In this document: positions 20,346 through 31,235 of the stretch, piece after piece
Layout of the letters: each line of letters opens with the position of its first letter
How positions within the stretch are numbered: the first letter of the stretch is position 1
Source of the DNA: Coix lacryma-jobi var. lacryma-jobi
Lineage: Eukaryota > Streptophyta > Magnoliopsida > Poales > Poaceae
Assembly (NCBI GenBank): GCA_009763385.1
Contig: CM019826.1
Coordinates: 95,402,848 to 95,466,847, forward strand
Direction of reading: 5' to 3'
Length of the DNA stretch: 64,000 bases
Translations under genes and position numbers: made by a program
The notes under the pieces: generated by a model
Seen by the model: only the letters and a program-made list of their open reading frames with translations
What the model was told of the DNA's origin: nothing
Databases searched by the model: none

Positions 20346-20992
20346 GATTCACTAGAAGACAGACCACCACTGCACAATTTTGTTGTTTTTCGTCCGTATC
20401 TTTTGTGTACGAGCTCCGATTTGAGATCCGTTTGTTGCGTTGGTTTCCTAATTTATCAAGGATCATTCCAAAGTACTTTTTACACCATTGGTCAAAGTAT
20501 TTTTGGTCAGACACTTCCTTCTTCTCCATAGGAGTTAAGTGTTCCGCTTTCGGAGTTTCGTTGTTTCTAGCGTCCGTATCTTTTGCGTTCGAGCTCCGAT
20601 TTGAGATCCGTCTGTTGCGTTAGTTTCCTAACTTCATAAGGATCTTTCCAAGGTGCTTTTTCCACTAGTTGGGATAAGTAGTTTTGGTCGAACACTTTCC
20701 TCTTCTCCATAGGAGTGGGGTGTTCCGTTATCGGAGGTACGATTGTTATAGGAGCTTGCTTGTGTAGTTTTTCCCCGTTGCTTTGGCGCTTGGTTTTGGG
20801 GGTTCTTCGGTAGTTCCGCTGTACCTCTAGGACATATCCTAGGGTATCCACCTATTCGTAGGTCGTGAACTCACCGGTTGTTTGAGTCTTTGCTTTTGGG
20901 GTAATTTTCTGGGACAAGGGCCATCGTTTCTCGAGAAGAAAATTTGAGGCTCCCATTCACCCCCCCTCTGGTCGCTAATTCGGTCCTTCAAT

Positions 20993-21005
20993 TGGTATCG
21001 GAGCC
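20993..21005 (+). other. Primer binding site of element B
   Basis: TGGTATCGGAGCC follows the LTR end by two bases. It matches the initiator-Met tRNA PBS with one change (CAGAGC to CGGAGC). Confidence 0.85.
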
Positions 21006-21105
21006 AGTTAAGGATCTCTCTACCTTAACCGGTTTCGGATCCGCGAAGGCGACCTTTTGAGAGCGGTTGTACTTCCGACTTTGTTTGTCGAGGTGTTAAG
21101 CTTTT

Positions 21106-23104
21106 GTGTTGCTAACAATAATGGTGCTTTTAGAAATGGCACCAAGTTCTTATTCTAGTGTGTGTTTGTCCTTAGGTTTGAATGTTTCCAAGGATGGCAT
21201 TTTGGGAAGGAAGAGTGCAGTCAATGAGAGGGATCGCGTGGTGAACGATTTGTTGAACCTTCTTCGCAATGATGAGCTTTCACCAGATGATCTTCTACGT
21301 CAACTTGGCAAGGCCAAGAAAGGTATACTTGCTTGTAGTCTTGTGACTCTGCACGACCTACATGATGGTTGCTCTAGGAATAATGATCTTTGTGATACCT
21401 TGCGTAGAAAGGTTGAGAAGTTGAATTGCTCCATTGCTAGATTAAAGACTAGTGTGTCTTCATCTTGCACCTCTTGTAGTGACATGGTTAGGAAGAATGA
21501 TGATCTAGGCTTTTCTCTTGCTACCTTAAAATCTGAAAATGAAATGTTGATATCTAATGCTTCCAAACCATGCTTAGTTTGCATAGACTTGCGCAAGGAT
21601 CTTGATTTTGCTAAAACTGAAATACCCTTGCTAAAGTGAAATGCTTTGTTACCATGTGTTTCATGTGAGTCTTTACATGCTGAAATTAATAAATTAAAAT
21701 TGACTCACACTACATGTGTAAATGAACTCGAGCATGCTAGGGCTAAAATTATTGAATTAAATTATAGGCCTTGTAGCTCATGCTCTTCGAATAAAAATGC
21801 TTGCCTTACTTCTTGTGCTATTCATGATTCTTTGCTTGATGTGAATGGTGATGTTTCTTCCACCGATTTCATGTGCACATCATGCATTGATTTGGAAAAA
21901 TAAGTTTTGGCTTTGAAGGTTTTGCGCGATGATATGAGCGCTAAGTTGGTTGAGCACAATGATATGAGTGCCAACCTTGAAAAACAAAATGAACTCTTGC
22001 CTACCACATATGTCGAGTGCATTAGAGAGGAGATGGACGATCTGAAAAATGCTCCTTGTGGTACTTGTGATCGCCTCATGTTTGAAAATGAGGTTTTAGC
22101 CAAAAGATGCAAGTCTTTGTGCTAAGTCTTTTGATTCATGAAATTCTTGCAACTCCGATGTTGATGTTTCTAAGCTTGATTCTTTGAAACCGGAGTTGAG
22201 TTCTTGTGTGGCGCGTGAGTCTTTTGATGATAGCACTTGTGCCAATGTTTGGGATAGCTCTTCCATAGCTAGTCCTAACCTTGTTGTTTCTTCAAGTGAT
22301 GTCCAAGGGACTTCTCTTGACAAGGGTGCTTCTCACATTTTTGGGACTCGTGTTCCCAATTCAATTTTCCATTGCACCTTTTGCAAGAAGGATTGACATT
22401 CATTCGATTTTTGTTTCGGCCATGTCAAACACGAACGACGTATTTGAGCTAAGGCTTTTAGGAAGCCACGTAGCCTTTCCCATGGCACGTGTGCTCCTAT
22501 TGTTGGCACCAAGTTGAATGTTGATGCTTCTTGTTCTAAGTCCCAAGGGACTTCTCACTTGTCGGAGAATGGTGTGCCTACCAATAGGCCTTTGTACCAT
22601 TGCTCTTTTTGTGAGAAAGATGGGCATCAAGAAAGCTTTTGCAATCGGCGTGCCAAACGCTTGCGCCAAGCTCGCTCTTCTGGGAACTTGGTGGTTCATA
22701 GCCCTTCTCATGGCATGAACGCTTGTGCTCCTAGTAAGAAGCCCCTCTTTGTTGATGGGTTTTATGACTCCTTTTCTAGTGGGTTAGGTCATGATCGTGG
22801 ACATGGCTCTAGTGCTTCTTCTCTTGGTCCATGTCATGCTTCTATTGGTTCTTCTACAAAAACCTTGGAAGATGGTTGCCTCTTTTCCCGTGGTACGACT
22901 CGTTCTTCTCCTCGAGTTGTCCTTTTGAGGAATGCTTCCAAGGATGTTTCAAAACCGAATTTGAACCATCATTTGCATCATGCTAACCCACATGATAAGT
23001 TGAGTGCTCCTTTGAGAGTTGTGACCAAGTCTTGGGTGCCCAAGTATATGCTTGCTAACCCTTCGGGATCCAAGACTCGGGTTATTTTGTCCTCTTGTGT
23101 GTAA
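21106..23104 (+). pseudogene. Element B gag-like protein: coiled coil with CxxC pairs, two zinc knuckles
   Basis: Successive open frames in one region (21106-21639, 21646-21903, 21907-22125, 22184-22396 and 22514-23104), separated by stops, read as one decayed protein. The N-terminal part is helical and charged (ERDRVVNDLLNLLRNDELSPDD) with CxxC pairs about every 20-70 residues: SSCTSC, PCLVC, LPCVSC, RPCSSC, MCTSC and PCGTC. Two CCHC motifs follow. The first, CTFCKKD, is broken by TGA (Gly to stop); the second, CSFCEKDGHQESFC, is intact. The protein ends WVPKYMLANPSGSKTRVILSSCV and stops. The homologue in G (63235-63924, minus) keeps the first knuckle intact. By position it is Gag; how the CxxC coiled coil is used is unknown. 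Confidence 0.72.
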
Positions 23105-23118
23105 ATAAGAGGACGCGC

Positions 23119-23195
23119 GCGGGGTGGAGAACATGCGCCTGATGGAGCTTGATCTTTTAGATGTGATCAAGAGTTGATGGTTCTCTACACCCCGC
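23119..23195 (+). other. Large stem-loop just downstream of B gag stop
   Basis: The arms GCGGGGTG-GAGAAC (23119-23132) and GTTCTC-TA-CACCCCGC (23180-23195) pair over 14 bp with a 2 nt bulge. Inside them CTTGATC (23148-23154) pairs with GATCAAG (23165-23171). It begins 14 nt after the gag stop. The G copy (~63122-63202) keeps the 3' arm and inner stem. Confidence 0.7.
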
Positions 23196-23840
23196 TTAGA
23201 TTTGCCTCCAAACAGGTTTTTGCTACTCGGTGAGTTTTCTTATACACTCATACCTTGTTCATCCATGTTCTATTTCTTGTGGTATGAGATGGACTATCAT
23301 GTGCGCACTTGTATAGATCCTGCATGTACATTTTCTTTTGTATCATGTTTTGTTTAGCCTAGCATGTGCTATCTTCTGTATCATATGTCATGTGAGCTTT
23401 GTGTATAGCCTAGTGGATTAGTCTCTTTTCATGCTAGTCTATGATCCTCATGAACATTATGCCATGCTTTACCATACTTCTCCATGAGCTTGATTTGTAG
23501 TGGTATGCTGTTCATTAGGTGTCACTTTTCAGGTGCTAGTTTTGGTTAGCTACATGTACCCTATGGATATGTTTAGTTCGAGCACTAGCCTTTCCACACT
23601 TTTATCATGTTACATGCTTCTGGATCTATTGCTATCATTATCTTGCATTGTAGCATGTGTTGAGGTTCAGGCTGTGTTTGGGTTGATCATTTCTCTAGGC
23701 TGCATTTTGCTATATAGTGCTTTATCCTGTTGCATGGTTGTCTTGGCTAGTTTGAGTTCAGATCTCCTTGCAGTATCATTCATAGGTAGACCTCTTTTTG
23801 TTGAGAGTTCACCTTATGCTTTTATGGGACTAACCATTTT
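23196..23840 (+). other. T-rich non-coding stretch in element B
   Basis: It lies between the post-gag hairpin and the pol remnant. It is T-rich with repeated catg/tagt words. A 117-codon frame at 23500-23853 gives a low-complexity Leu/Ser/Cys protein with no recognisable motif, which I do not call as a gene. Confidence 0.5.
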
Positions 23841-24290
23841 GTGGAGTCCTTGAGGTCACACTGGACAAGACAATGCCTTGTGTCTTCTTCTGCTTTTGAG
23901 CTTGCAGGAGAACAGGAGCCTGGAGAGGGCATTTTGGCTCATGGACCCGATCCCACTTCTTCCACGACTTGGTGTTCCGTTCGAGCAGCTCTCCAGCGAG
24001 CACTAGCTGCACCTGTGGGAGCGACAGCATCAGGCGAGGGGGAGACGACTTCGGCGAGGCAGGTGCACCAAAGATTTCAGCAGATTCAGGCGTCCCCTCG
24101 GGTATCACACCAGCAGACGGTCAAGCACTTCATGAGGTACCTCCGACATACTTCTGAGTTCGGGTTTTGGTACTCTCCTTCTTCGACCTCTTTCTGTTGT
24201 GTGGTTTTTCTGATGTGGATTTTGCTGGTTGTTCGCTTGAACGTTTCTTGGCTCTTCTCTTGTGAGTTTGGTGTGTGTTTCCCTTTTAGT
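23841..24290 (+). pseudogene. Fused pol remnant: integrase-RT linker joined to RNase H
   Basis: The first part matches the linker after integrase in A (HGPD..SS, ...GEG/AT-TSAR). It is joined directly to the RNase H region (RFQQIQASPRVSHQQTVKHF, MRYLRHTSEFGFWYSPSST). The RT palm with YVDD, which lies between these parts in A, is absent. After FWYSPSST the frame shifts (expected GFSDADFAG appears only in another frame), and the end GVCFPF is recognisable near 24290. It looks like an old internal deletion of pol. Confidence 0.75.
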
Positions 24291-26589
24291 TGGGGAAGCA
24301 TTTTGCTTGTTGTATCATAGTTTGACTTCTCCGATATCCTTTTTTTTGGGTGTTTCCTTTTAGACAAGCTTTTGCTCCGTTCCTTATATGCTAGCTTTTG
24401 CATGTATTTCATCATGTACATCTTGCATTTTAGAGCTTCATGTGTATAGTAATGAAAATGAGACTATGCTCTTTTTGGTATTCCCTGTTGATTCATGATG
24501 ATGCTTGTAGCTTAGGCTCTTTTTGATCACTTGATAGATGTTAAGAGCTAAGCTATTTTTGCAAATGGTGAACTTGATTAATCAATTATGAAACCCTTAA
24601 TTTGTTCACCATTGAGAGTGGCAACTAGCATGGGTAGGATGTGTTGAGATCACTTGTGCTATCTTTTGTATGCTAGGTTGCTATGTCTCTTGCACTGAGT
24701 CATTCACTTGCTTGGATTGTTCACATTTACCCTGTGCTTAAAATTTGATCCAAGTCTAAGTGAAATGAAAAGATCGAGATGGGATTTCATGTGTCAGCAC
24801 CTCACGGTATCGAGACTGTTTCTCATTGCACAATTGAGTTAAACTTGAGCCGTGTAGTGTAAGACCGAAACTGGTGCTTTAAGCTTCTGATTGCTTTTCT
24901 TGCATAGGCTTAGCCCGGTTGAAAAGTTAGGCAATGACCATGCTTTCAACCTCTCGCAATCACATGCTTTAATATGAGCTTGTGTTAATACTGCTGCAAT
25001 CTCCGATAAAATTTGATAACAACACAAGTATATGCTTCATTCGATGGCATGATGATTGAACTTTGCTAGGTGTAGTTGACCGTTTATACTTGATTTGGCA
25101 CTTGGTTGATTTCTTGTCTATTCATGCTTAGTGCTATTTTAGTGGTGAACTGCTTTTGAATGGCTTAAAACTGCTCATATGCTCAATTGTTCATATTTCG
25201 TATTCATTTGATCAGTTTGAGCCTTTGCTAGCATTTGTATTGGTTGCTATGCTTTCAGGGCAACACCCTTTTGAGCAACTTTTCATTCTGATTGCTATAC
25301 ACTTGAAGCTGTTGCATTGCACATATCATGCATTTTAGCTTAGTGTTCATACCCCCAGCTCTGATACTACTCTTTGTGGTCATTTTCAATGCTTTACACT
25401 GCCCCCATATGCTTTTGGTTGATGACTTGTCTTGTGTTTGTGTCAACCTTGTGGAGAAATGTCAAAACCCCTCAGTATGTTCCCTTTTGTCAAGGGGAGA
25501 AGCTATTTGCAAGGGGGAGCTTGAGTGTTGGCACAAATGGGAGAGTCGTGCACTTTGGGGAGAGCTTTGAGCTAGGGGGAGTTTAGCTCTTTTATGTACT
25601 TCAATTGGTATCCTTCATAGTGAGCTTTGTTGCATCGTATTTGTGTATAGGCTTGCTTTCGAGGGGAGTTGTTTTGTTTTGCAACTTCTCCGTGTGCTCC
25701 GAATGTTTGTGCTCCATTTGGTTTTGAGCTTCTTTTTTTGTTTTCTCAGTTGGTATCGAGCCTTCTAGTCCTGTTGAGCCGTTTTGCCTCTGTCTTGAGA
25801 GACTAGCAGTTTTTGCTTGGTATTTTCGATTGGTATGGAGCCTTCAGCTAGTTGTGTCGAGCCTCTGTGCCTCTGTCTTGAGGATCTAGCTATTTTCACC
25901 AATTTTTGGCTGTTTGTGTTTGGTATCGTGTTTTATGCTAGTTGTGTTGAGCCTCTGTGCCTCTATCTTGAGGGACTAGCAGTTTTCCATTCTAATGCGT
26001 TGTTTCAGCCTCAATTGGTATGGAGCCTTGAGCTAGTGGTGTTAAGCCTTTTCTGCCTCTTCTTGAGGGCTAGCTCATTTTTGAATTGGTTGCGTCGAGC
26101 AGTTGCCCATGTCTTTGGGAACCAAGTCTTTCGCTCTTTGTCTACTCTTTTGTGGAAATTGGCTCGAACTTTGCTTGGTTGCATTGAGCCGTTGGTCTTT
26201 GGGGATGAAGTTTTCGGTTTTGGCATCTCAAACCATCTCTTGTGCCTAGCTTTTGTCAATTCAATCATCAAGGGGGAGAAATTCCAAAACCGAAGTGGAT
26301 AAGAACCTTGGTATCTTTTGTGATGATTGTTTGACAATTTATTCAAGATTGGTTTTTGATTGCCTTTTGGGATTCATGAAACTCTTGTTTTTCTTGACTC
26401 TTCGGTTGTGTGGAGGATTTGCCCGCTTTTCCCGTTTCTTTCAGGACCGAGAGCTTTTATTTAGAGTTTTCATGATCCTTGCTCATATCAAGTGGCCTTG
26501 TGTTTGCTTTTACTTGGCTTTTGGGCAATTGAATGAGGCTTGCCTTCAAACCCTTCCTTTGTGGTTTTATTTTTAGTCAATGCATTCAT
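24291..26589 (+). other. Element B 3' non-coding region
   Basis: It is homologous in layout to 9198-10847 of A and 59195-60919 of F. Blocks such as TTAGGCAATGACC and AAGATCGAGATGGG are shared with A in reverse complement. Several purine tracts like the PPT occur (about 25494, 25514, 25573 and 26268). I see no credible coding sequence. Confidence 0.7.
25764..26076 (+). repeat. Four GCTAGT...ACTAGC hairpin repeats in B
   Basis: Repeats lie at about 25765-25806, 25857-25890, 25937-25980 and 26031-26076. The arms differ between copies yet stay complementary, for example GCTAGT/ACTAGC and GAGCTAG/CTAGCTC. The core TTGAGCCTCTGTGCCTCT...CTTGAGG is shared with A and F. Confidence 0.7.
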
Positions 26590-26601
26590 CAAGGGGGGGA
26601 T
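26590..26601 (+). other. Polypurine tract of element B
   Basis: CAAGGGGGGGAT sits immediately upstream of the 3' LTR (TGAGAACATATATG). It corresponds to the PPT of A. Confidence 0.75.
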
Positions 26602-27256
26602 TGAGAACATATATGATGAATGACTGACATTTGTGACGAAGGTTTGAGGGTTTTCCCGGTTGAGACATTATTCGTCTATGCGCTTAATGTTTATGACTAA
26701 CCGGTGGCGTTGAGTTGTGGTGTGTTACCGTGTTGGTGTGCGTGTGCAACATGTGTCTCTTGGCTGTGTTGATATGCAGGTGTGGAGCTCGGAGACAGTG
26801 GTCGATAGCGAGGTGAAGGTCAAGTAGAGACGTGTAGTGCCGACGGACCGGGAGCGGTGAAGGATGGGCGTGCAGTGTGGCGGACGTGCCATGCCGATGG
26901 ACCCAGAGCGGTGAAGGGCGGACGTGAGGCTTGTACCGAAGGACCGAGAGGCCGAAGGACCAGCTGTGGTAGCTGGCACTTGGAATTGGCGAGCGAGAGC
27001 ACATGGGGATGTGTGATGCATCGGTCGAGTCGGGAGGAAGACGATGGCGTCGTGGCACTTGGCGGGAGGTCGGACACGGGCTTGCGTGCGACGCAAGTGT
27101 CGTCGACTGAGTCAAGAAGGAAGGCGAAGGCGTTGTGCCCGGCGTGGAGGCTGGACATGCATCGGCATCGGTGCCGGTGGTCGGGGTGTGCGAACCACAT
27201 CCCGTCTACGGTGCGGGTTCGGTAGTTGAGCCTCAAAAAGCAACCGTCGACGGTTT

Positions 27257-27460
27257 CCGAGTTTGGGCCTCAAAACTCGGGGTGGCCGGTTTCTGAGTTT
27301 GGGCCTCAAAACTCAGGGTGGACGGTTTCCAGGTTTGGGCCTCAAAACCTCGGCTCGCCGATTTCTGAGTTTGGGCCTCAAAACTCGGGGTGGACGGTTT
27401 GCCAGGTTTGGGTCTCAAAACCTGGGCTGGCGGGTTTATCGGTTTGGGCCTCAAAACCGG
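27257..27460 (+). repeat. Six covarying hairpins in B 3' LTR
   Basis: Inverted repeats lie at 27257-27280, 27293-27315, ~27329-27352, 27365-27388, 27402-27425 and ~27440-27460. On the sense strand the loop is GGGCCTCA. Stems are CCGAGTTT/AAACTCGG, CTGAGTTT/AAACTCAG, AGGTTT/AAACCT, CTGAGTTT/AAACTCGG (one G-T wobble), CCAGGTTT/AAACCTGG and CGGTTT/AAACCG. Classes are in a different order from A. Confidence 0.85.
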
Positions 27461-27718
27461 GCGGAGGTTCCTATACGGAACGGTCGACACGTGTCGGTAT
27501 CGAGAGGCTTGCGTTGCGGCAAAGCTATCGGTGAGGAAGGCGCGGTGGTCGACGGTGACGGCACGTGGCGGCATCCTGGAGCTTGCGTTGAGGCGAAGCG
27601 AAGGATGAGAAGGCGCGTGGCCGTCGGATGGAAAATGGCCGAGTTGGATGGTTTTACCCTCAAGGGGGTATTTGGGTCAGTGCTTCATGAGAGGGTGTTT
27701 TTGTCTTCGGACGTGGGC

Positions 27719-27729
27719 CTATATATATG
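27719..27729 (+). promoter_or_regulatory. LTR TATA box, 3' copy
   Basis: CTATATATATG is identical in sequence and context to the 5' LTR box at 19572. Confidence 0.65.
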
Positions 27730-28347
27730 AAGGGGGCTGGTTAGGGCAGCCCATCCTTGGAGGTGTCACTCTCATTTTGTTGATTTGAGAGGAGGCTAGG
27801 GTTAGAGAGAGGAGTGGCTCTTGTTCTTGAGCTTTTCGGTATCCACGCTTTGTTGTTGCGAGGAGTGGCTTGTAACCCGACATAGTGTGCTACACAATTC
27901 ATCATCCCGTAGCAATCCAAGGATCAATTTATTACTCCTCTTGTGTTGGCTGAAATTTGGATCGATTCGCGTTTTTGTTCTTCGCGTTTTGTTTTTTCCC
28001 CTCCTAGAGATTTGCCTTGTTCTCCCTCTCCAAGCGACGATTTGTGATTCCGTTTGAATCAAATTGTTCTATGTCGTGAGCTCCTTCTTTCCACCGAAGG
28101 ATTTCTTCTCTAACCTCACGAGCACATAGATCGGGTCGAAATCGCGTTCGTTCTTCGTTCTCTCCCTTTTCTAGTGTTCTTCCGATTTCTCATGGATTAT
28201 TTGGTTTGGAGCGATGATATCCTAGGATTAGCTTCCCAGCATGTAGAAGAACACTTGAAAGAAGTTTGGTTGCAGCCCCGTTCGATTTGATGAAGATCCA
28301 ATCGATTTTGGTTTTGTCGCGAGCTGTTTTTGGGCTTTCTCGACAGT

Positions 28348-28512
28348 GGCGGACTGTCCGGGACTCATCCCTGGACTGTCCGGGGGTCAGGGCTGTTCAC
28401 GGGCAGCAAGGTTGCTGTTTTCGTTTTTGAACGGTGGACAGTCTGGGACTCATTCCCGGACTGTCCGGGACTGATTCCCGGACTGTCCGGTGTTCAATAG
28501 CGGTCTGTCCGC
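28348..28512 (+). repeat. GGACTGTCC motif array in B 3' LTR
   Basis: About seven motif copies, one more than in the 5' LTR array (20202-20345). The extra copy is a repeat of GGGACTGATTCCCGGACTGTCC, so the array has changed length since insertion. Confidence 0.75.
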
Positions 28513-29155
28513 GATTCACTAGAAGACAGACCACCACTGCACAATTTTGTTATTTTCGTCCGTATCTTTTGCGTACGAGCTCCGATTTGAGATCCGTTTG
28601 TTGCGTTGGTTTCCTAACTTATCAAGGATCATTCCAAAGTACTTTTTCCACCATTGGTCAAAGTATTTTTGGTCAGACACTTCCTTCTTCTCCATAGGAG
28701 TTAAGTGTTCCGCTTTCGGAGTTTCGTTGTTTCTAGCGTCCGTATCTTTTGCGTTCGAGCTCCGATTTGAGATCCGTCTATTGCGTTAGTTTCCTAACTT
28801 CATAAGGATCTTTCCAAGGTGCTTTTTCCACTAGTTTGGATAAGTAGTTTTGGTCGAACACTTTCCTCTTCTCCATAGTAGTGGGGTGTTCCGTTATCGG
28901 AGGTTCGATTGTTATAGGAGCTTGCTTGTGTAGTTTTGCCCCATTGCTTTGGCGCTTGGTTTTGGGGATTCTTCGGTAGTTCCGTTGTACCTCTAGGACA
29001 TATCCTAGGGTATCCACCTATTCGTAGGTCGTGAACTCACCGGTTGTTTGAGTCATTGCTTTTGGGGTGATTTTCTGGGACAAGGGCCATCGTTTCTCGA
29101 GAAGAAAATTTGAGGCTCCCATTCACCCCCCTTTGGTCACCAATTCGGTCCTTCA

Positions 29156-30277
29156 CTATCCCCTCCTTCTGACTATACCACTGGGCTACAAGTCTGGCCT
29201 TGTTTCTCACAACATGGCCCTCTTCTCCTTGTTTGTTTTTGAAAACCCATTTTGTCCTAATAGGGTGACACTCAGGAGGAAGAGGAAGAAGAACCCAAAC
29301 CTGATTTCTCTCAAAATTTTCAAGCTCCTCATGCATGCAATTGAACCAATCTGGATCAGATAAAGCGTGTCCAACATCTCGGGGTTCAAAATCAGCAACA
29401 AGTGCAGAATGAGCTAAGTGAGAGATTTGTTTGACCTCGACCGAGTGACGCGTTCGTGGATGTCGCCGATCATCCGTTGAGGAGGGTGTTGACGCTGAAT
29501 GTGTCATGGCGCCTCCCTTGCTGAACTTACCTCCCCCTCAACAGCAGCTGGTGCCTCCTTGGGTACAAGTAGTACAACCCTAGGTGGTGGATCACACGAC
29601 CCCCATGTAGTAGAGGAAGAAGGGTCGGGGCCACGTGCAGTCGTGGTCATAGGCGACCGAATCAGCACCGTAGGAGGAGGAAGTGTTGGATCATCAATCC
29701 CTTTAGCACCTTCTTCCTCATCATCAAAAAGAGGTTCTCCAACCTCATGATCACCTACACGCTCAAAACTAGAAGAAGGACAAAGCACAGTCTCGTCGAA
29801 GGTGACATCGGATGTCTCCATGACTCGGTAAGTATCAAGGTTAAGTTCACGATATGCACGAGTATGATTACCATAACCCAAAAATACACCGTCAGAAGAA
29901 CGAGACCCAAACTTGTCCAAGTTGCCTTTCTTAAGTATAAAACAGTGGCAACCAAAAACTCTAAAATAACTCACTTTGGGTTGTTTCCCAAATCGCAACT
30001 CATAAGAAGTTTTCTTCAAGAAAGCACGAAGAAAAATGCGATTGGAAATATAGCATGCAGTGTTTATAGCCTCGGCCCAATACCGCCTAGGAGTCCTATG
30101 CTCATCGAGCATCGTCCTGGCCATCTCTACAAGGGTCTGATTTTTCCTCTCTACAACACCATTTTGTGGCATTGTGTAGGGGGAAGAAAACTGATGCTCG
30201 AAACCCAAAGAGTTACAAAATTTCTCAAAATCCGAGTTCTTAAACTCGGAACCATTATCACTACAAATAGCTCTCAT
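29156..30277 (-). pseudogene. Element C integrase C-terminal half and RT start
   Basis: Frame 30277-29504 has the second and third integrase residues in SDNGSEF and GVVERKN, then SYFRVFGCHCF, GVFLGYG and the acidic linker (GEPLFDDEEEGAKGIDD). Frame 29507-29156 continues with DWFNCMHEELENFERNQVWVL, WVFKNKQGEEGH and KARLVAQWYSQKEGI, the start of RT, and is cut at the B boundary. The Gly of VAQGYS is Trp. It is a pseudogene. Confidence 0.85.
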
Positions 30278-30364
30278 CGAGTTCTTAGGGAACTCGTTCT
30301 GAAGTCACAAGATCAAATTGCAAACAAAGGTGAAAGTCTCAGTTTTCTCAGCTAAAAAGAAAAC

Positions 30365-31075
30365 CTACGAATATCTCGAGAAGTCATCAACAACAACAAG
30401 CACATACCACTTCCCACCAACCGAGCTCACCCAAGTCGGACCGACAAGGTCCATATGCAAAAGCTCTCCAGGACGCTTGGTCATAACTTGGTTCACAGGA
30501 TGGTGGGGAGCGGCTACCATTTTCCCATGTCTACACGAATGGCAAACAAGATCCTTCTCCATGTGTAACTTGGGCAATCCTCGGATTAGGCCAAGTGAAC
30601 TAAGCCTTGCAATCAAGTCGAAGCTCAAGTGACCGAGTCTCTTATGCCACTTTCAAAGATCAGAGGAGGAAGGACCAGCCAAAAGACAACGAGAAATGAC
30701 AAAAGACTCCGAGAAATTTGCACGAAAGACTTTCCCAAAGGGAGAAATCAAACATACAATATTGCCCTGAGGATCTAAAATATGACTAAGATTCGGCTTA
30801 AAACGAATCTCATAGTCATTATCAAAGAGTTGCGAAATAGAAAGAATATTAAAATGCAAGTTAAAAACAAGAGCAATGTCACGCAACACAAACTGCTCAT
30901 TAACTCGCACAGACCCACGAGACAGCACTTTACCTTTGCTATTGTCGCCGAAGGTGATAAACTCCTTTCTTGCAACTGGACTAAGACTGGAGAACCACTT
31001 GGCATTTCCGGTCATATGCCTTGAGCACCCGGAATCCACCAACCAAATGTCATCCAATCGTTTTACGTACATCAA
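30365..31075 (-). pseudogene. Element C protease and integrase N-terminal half
   Basis: Frame 31075-30653 has the protease motif WLVDSGCSRHMTG and the GAG-pre-integrase segment, then an in-frame stop where A has NLWKWH. Frame 30628-30365 carries on with the integrase zinc finger (CHSCRHGK), MDLVGP and VVVDDFSRYS, then another stop. These are single-codon nonsense changes in otherwise well-kept sequence. Confidence 0.85.
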
Positions 31076-31235
31076 TAAAAAGACATAGGGTGAGCATACG
31101 GTCCAACACTGGGGTGAGTAAAATGAGAATTATACCAGTGTTGGGCCGGCTGCTCAAAAGAAAGGTTAGTAGAAAAAACATTCCTAGCACGCCTATGGGG
31201 GAAGCGATCACCACGTGTAGGAAAACATGGTCCGC

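Larger units (their letters stand above)
19265..20990 (+). repeat. Element B 5' LTR (left part lost in gap)
   Basis: It aligns with 27417-29155 of the 3' LTR, starting in the last hairpins of the array and ending CGGTCCTTCA. It includes the TATA box, a leader with introns-like T-rich sequence, GGACTGTCC motifs and the terminal segment shared with all LTRs here (attcacccccc...ctggtcgc). Confidence 0.9.
19265..29155 (+). mobile_element. Element B: non-autonomous Copia-type LTR element
   Basis: Plus-strand order is partial 5' LTR (to 20990), PBS, a Cys-rich gag-like region (21106-23104), a hairpin just after its stop, a short fused pol remnant (~23841-24290), a long 3' non-coding region with hairpin repeats, PPT and 3' LTR (26602-29155). 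LTRs are related to those of A. No protease, integrase core or RT active site is present, so it would need enzymes in trans. The right end abuts the interior of element C; the left flank is hidden in the gap, so the target duplication cannot be checked. Element G in contig 3 is a second copy of this type. Confidence 0.85.
26602..29155 (+). repeat. Element B 3' LTR (2554 bp)
   Basis: It starts TGAGAACATATATGATGAATG after the PPT and ends CGGTCCTTCA, where C begins. It contains a six-hairpin array (27257-27460), a TATA box and GGACTGTCC motifs. Its left end differs from the A/F LTR start (TGCGGATACATGG), so B forms a distinct LTR family with a shared right half. Confidence 0.88.

Noticed and set aside
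23500..23853. 117-codon Leu/Ser/Cys-rich possible membrane protein (env-like) in B
   Set aside because: T-rich sequence produces hydrophobic low-complexity frames; no signal peptide followed by a folded domain, and no counterpart in A or F.
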